This document shows, in pieces, positions 63,820 to 64,000 of a DNA stretch of 64,000 nt. The DNA comes from Paragemmobacter kunshanensis. Lineage in GTDB: Bacteria > Pseudomonadota > Alphaproteobacteria > Rhodobacterales > Rhodobacteraceae. The stretch spans positions 62,001 through 126,000 of the forward strand of contig NZ_JAALFE010000014.1 of assembly GCF_011059185.1 (NCBI RefSeq), read 5' to 3'. The translations under genes and the position numbers were made by a program. How positions within the stretch are numbered: the first letter of the stretch is position 1; every line of letters begins with the position of its first letter. The notes below the pieces were generated by a model. That model was not told the origin of the DNA. It saw only the letters and a program-made list of their open reading frames with translations, and ran no database searches.

Positions 63820-64000
63820 ATGAAACTCGGCTTTGCCTTCCCGGCCCTGATGCTGTCCGCAACCCTTGCCATGGCGGCAAGCGATGGCAGCGAAAACCCG
63901 ATGGTGGGCGGCGCGCCCATGTTCTCGGACAAGAACATCGTGGAAAACGCCGTGAATTCCGCCGATCACACCACGCTGGTGGCCGCCGTTCAGGCGGCGG
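63820..64000 (+). CDS. Fasciclin (FAS1) domain protein, 3' partial
   Basis: Only the first 60 codons are in the window. Signal peptide MKLGFAFPALMLSATLAMA, then PMFSDKNIVENAVNSADHTTLVAAVQAA, the start of a FAS1 domain. ATG at 63820 after AGGGAG. Sigma/anti-sigma/FAS1 gene order resembles the mycobacterial SigK-RskA-MPT70/83 system. Confidence 0.82.
   Translation, partial: MKLGFAFPALMLSATLAMAASDGSENPMVGGAPMFSDKNIVENAVNSADHTTLVAAVQAA

Overview
This is a 64 kb stretch of GC-rich chromosome from an alphaproteobacterium of the Rhodobacteraceae/Paracoccaceae. The assignment rests on the gene set and order: a Rhodobacter-type 5-aminolevulinate synthase (HemA, C4 pathway) with a perfect FNR box upstream, a BciB-type 8-vinyl reductase with a PpsR/CrtJ-like operator in front, an amiC-PBP1A-prfB run, a RodZ-like/ispG pair, aroKB opposite xerD, and a C1/B12 module of the kind known from this family. 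BciB and the two regulatory sites suggest an anoxygenic phototroph or a close relative, but no bch/puf cluster lies in the window.

Layout. 1-3.7 kb: a DUF455 ferritin-like protein (5' end off the window), an M23 peptidase/bactofilin pair and a DUF2189 membrane protein. 3.7-10.1 kb (minus): aminotransferase, amidase AmiC, PBP1A and release factor 2. 10.1-15.6 kb: a DsbA-like thioredoxin, then (minus) a small secreted protein, hemA, RodZ-like and ispG. 15.6-17.9 kb: M20 peptidase, GNAT acetyltransferase and a small membrane protein. 17.9-24.3 kb: three tandem tRNA-Asp genes, an array of four palindromes, pirin, a kinase/aminotransferase-fold pair, and a small islet between two tRNA-Val genes. 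That islet encodes a CesT-type secretion chaperone and an unrecognised lysine-rich protein. 24.3-30.3 kb: HU-like protein, Lon, a PAS protein and Tgt. 30.3-37.5 kb: PEBP-like, beta-CASP MBL protein, DUF1989, BciB, a membrane-anchored hydrolase and a lipoprotein. 37.5-41.7 kb (minus): ExbB-ExbD-ExbD-TonB and aroK-aroB. 41.9-46.2 kb: small membrane protein, large exported protein, XerD, CorC/CNNM. 46.3-54.3 kb: DUF853 HerA-like ATPase, a candidate sRNA, IalB, lpxD-ACP-KAS, and divergent L,D-transpeptidase and M15/DUF882 peptidase. 54.4-56.3 kb: ppx-rlmE. 56.5-62.5 kb: C1/B12 module. 62.5-64 kb: ECF sigma factor, RskA-type anti-sigma factor and the start of a fasciclin protein.

Functional themes. 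Envelope biogenesis dominates: M23/bactofilin, AmiC, PBP1A, RodZ-like, L,D-transpeptidase with a cognate-type endopeptidase, LpxD with its own ACP and ketosynthase, and TonB/ExbBD. The second theme is one-carbon and cobalamin chemistry: MetF, a stand-alone pterin-binding methyltransferase and a RamA/RACo-like corrinoid reactivase. Together these look like parts of the split B12-dependent methionine synthase described from Rhodobacteraceae. The most novel candidates are the chaperone/orphan-substrate islet between the tRNA-Val genes and two groups of short palindromes sharing a CTGCG/CGCAG signature.
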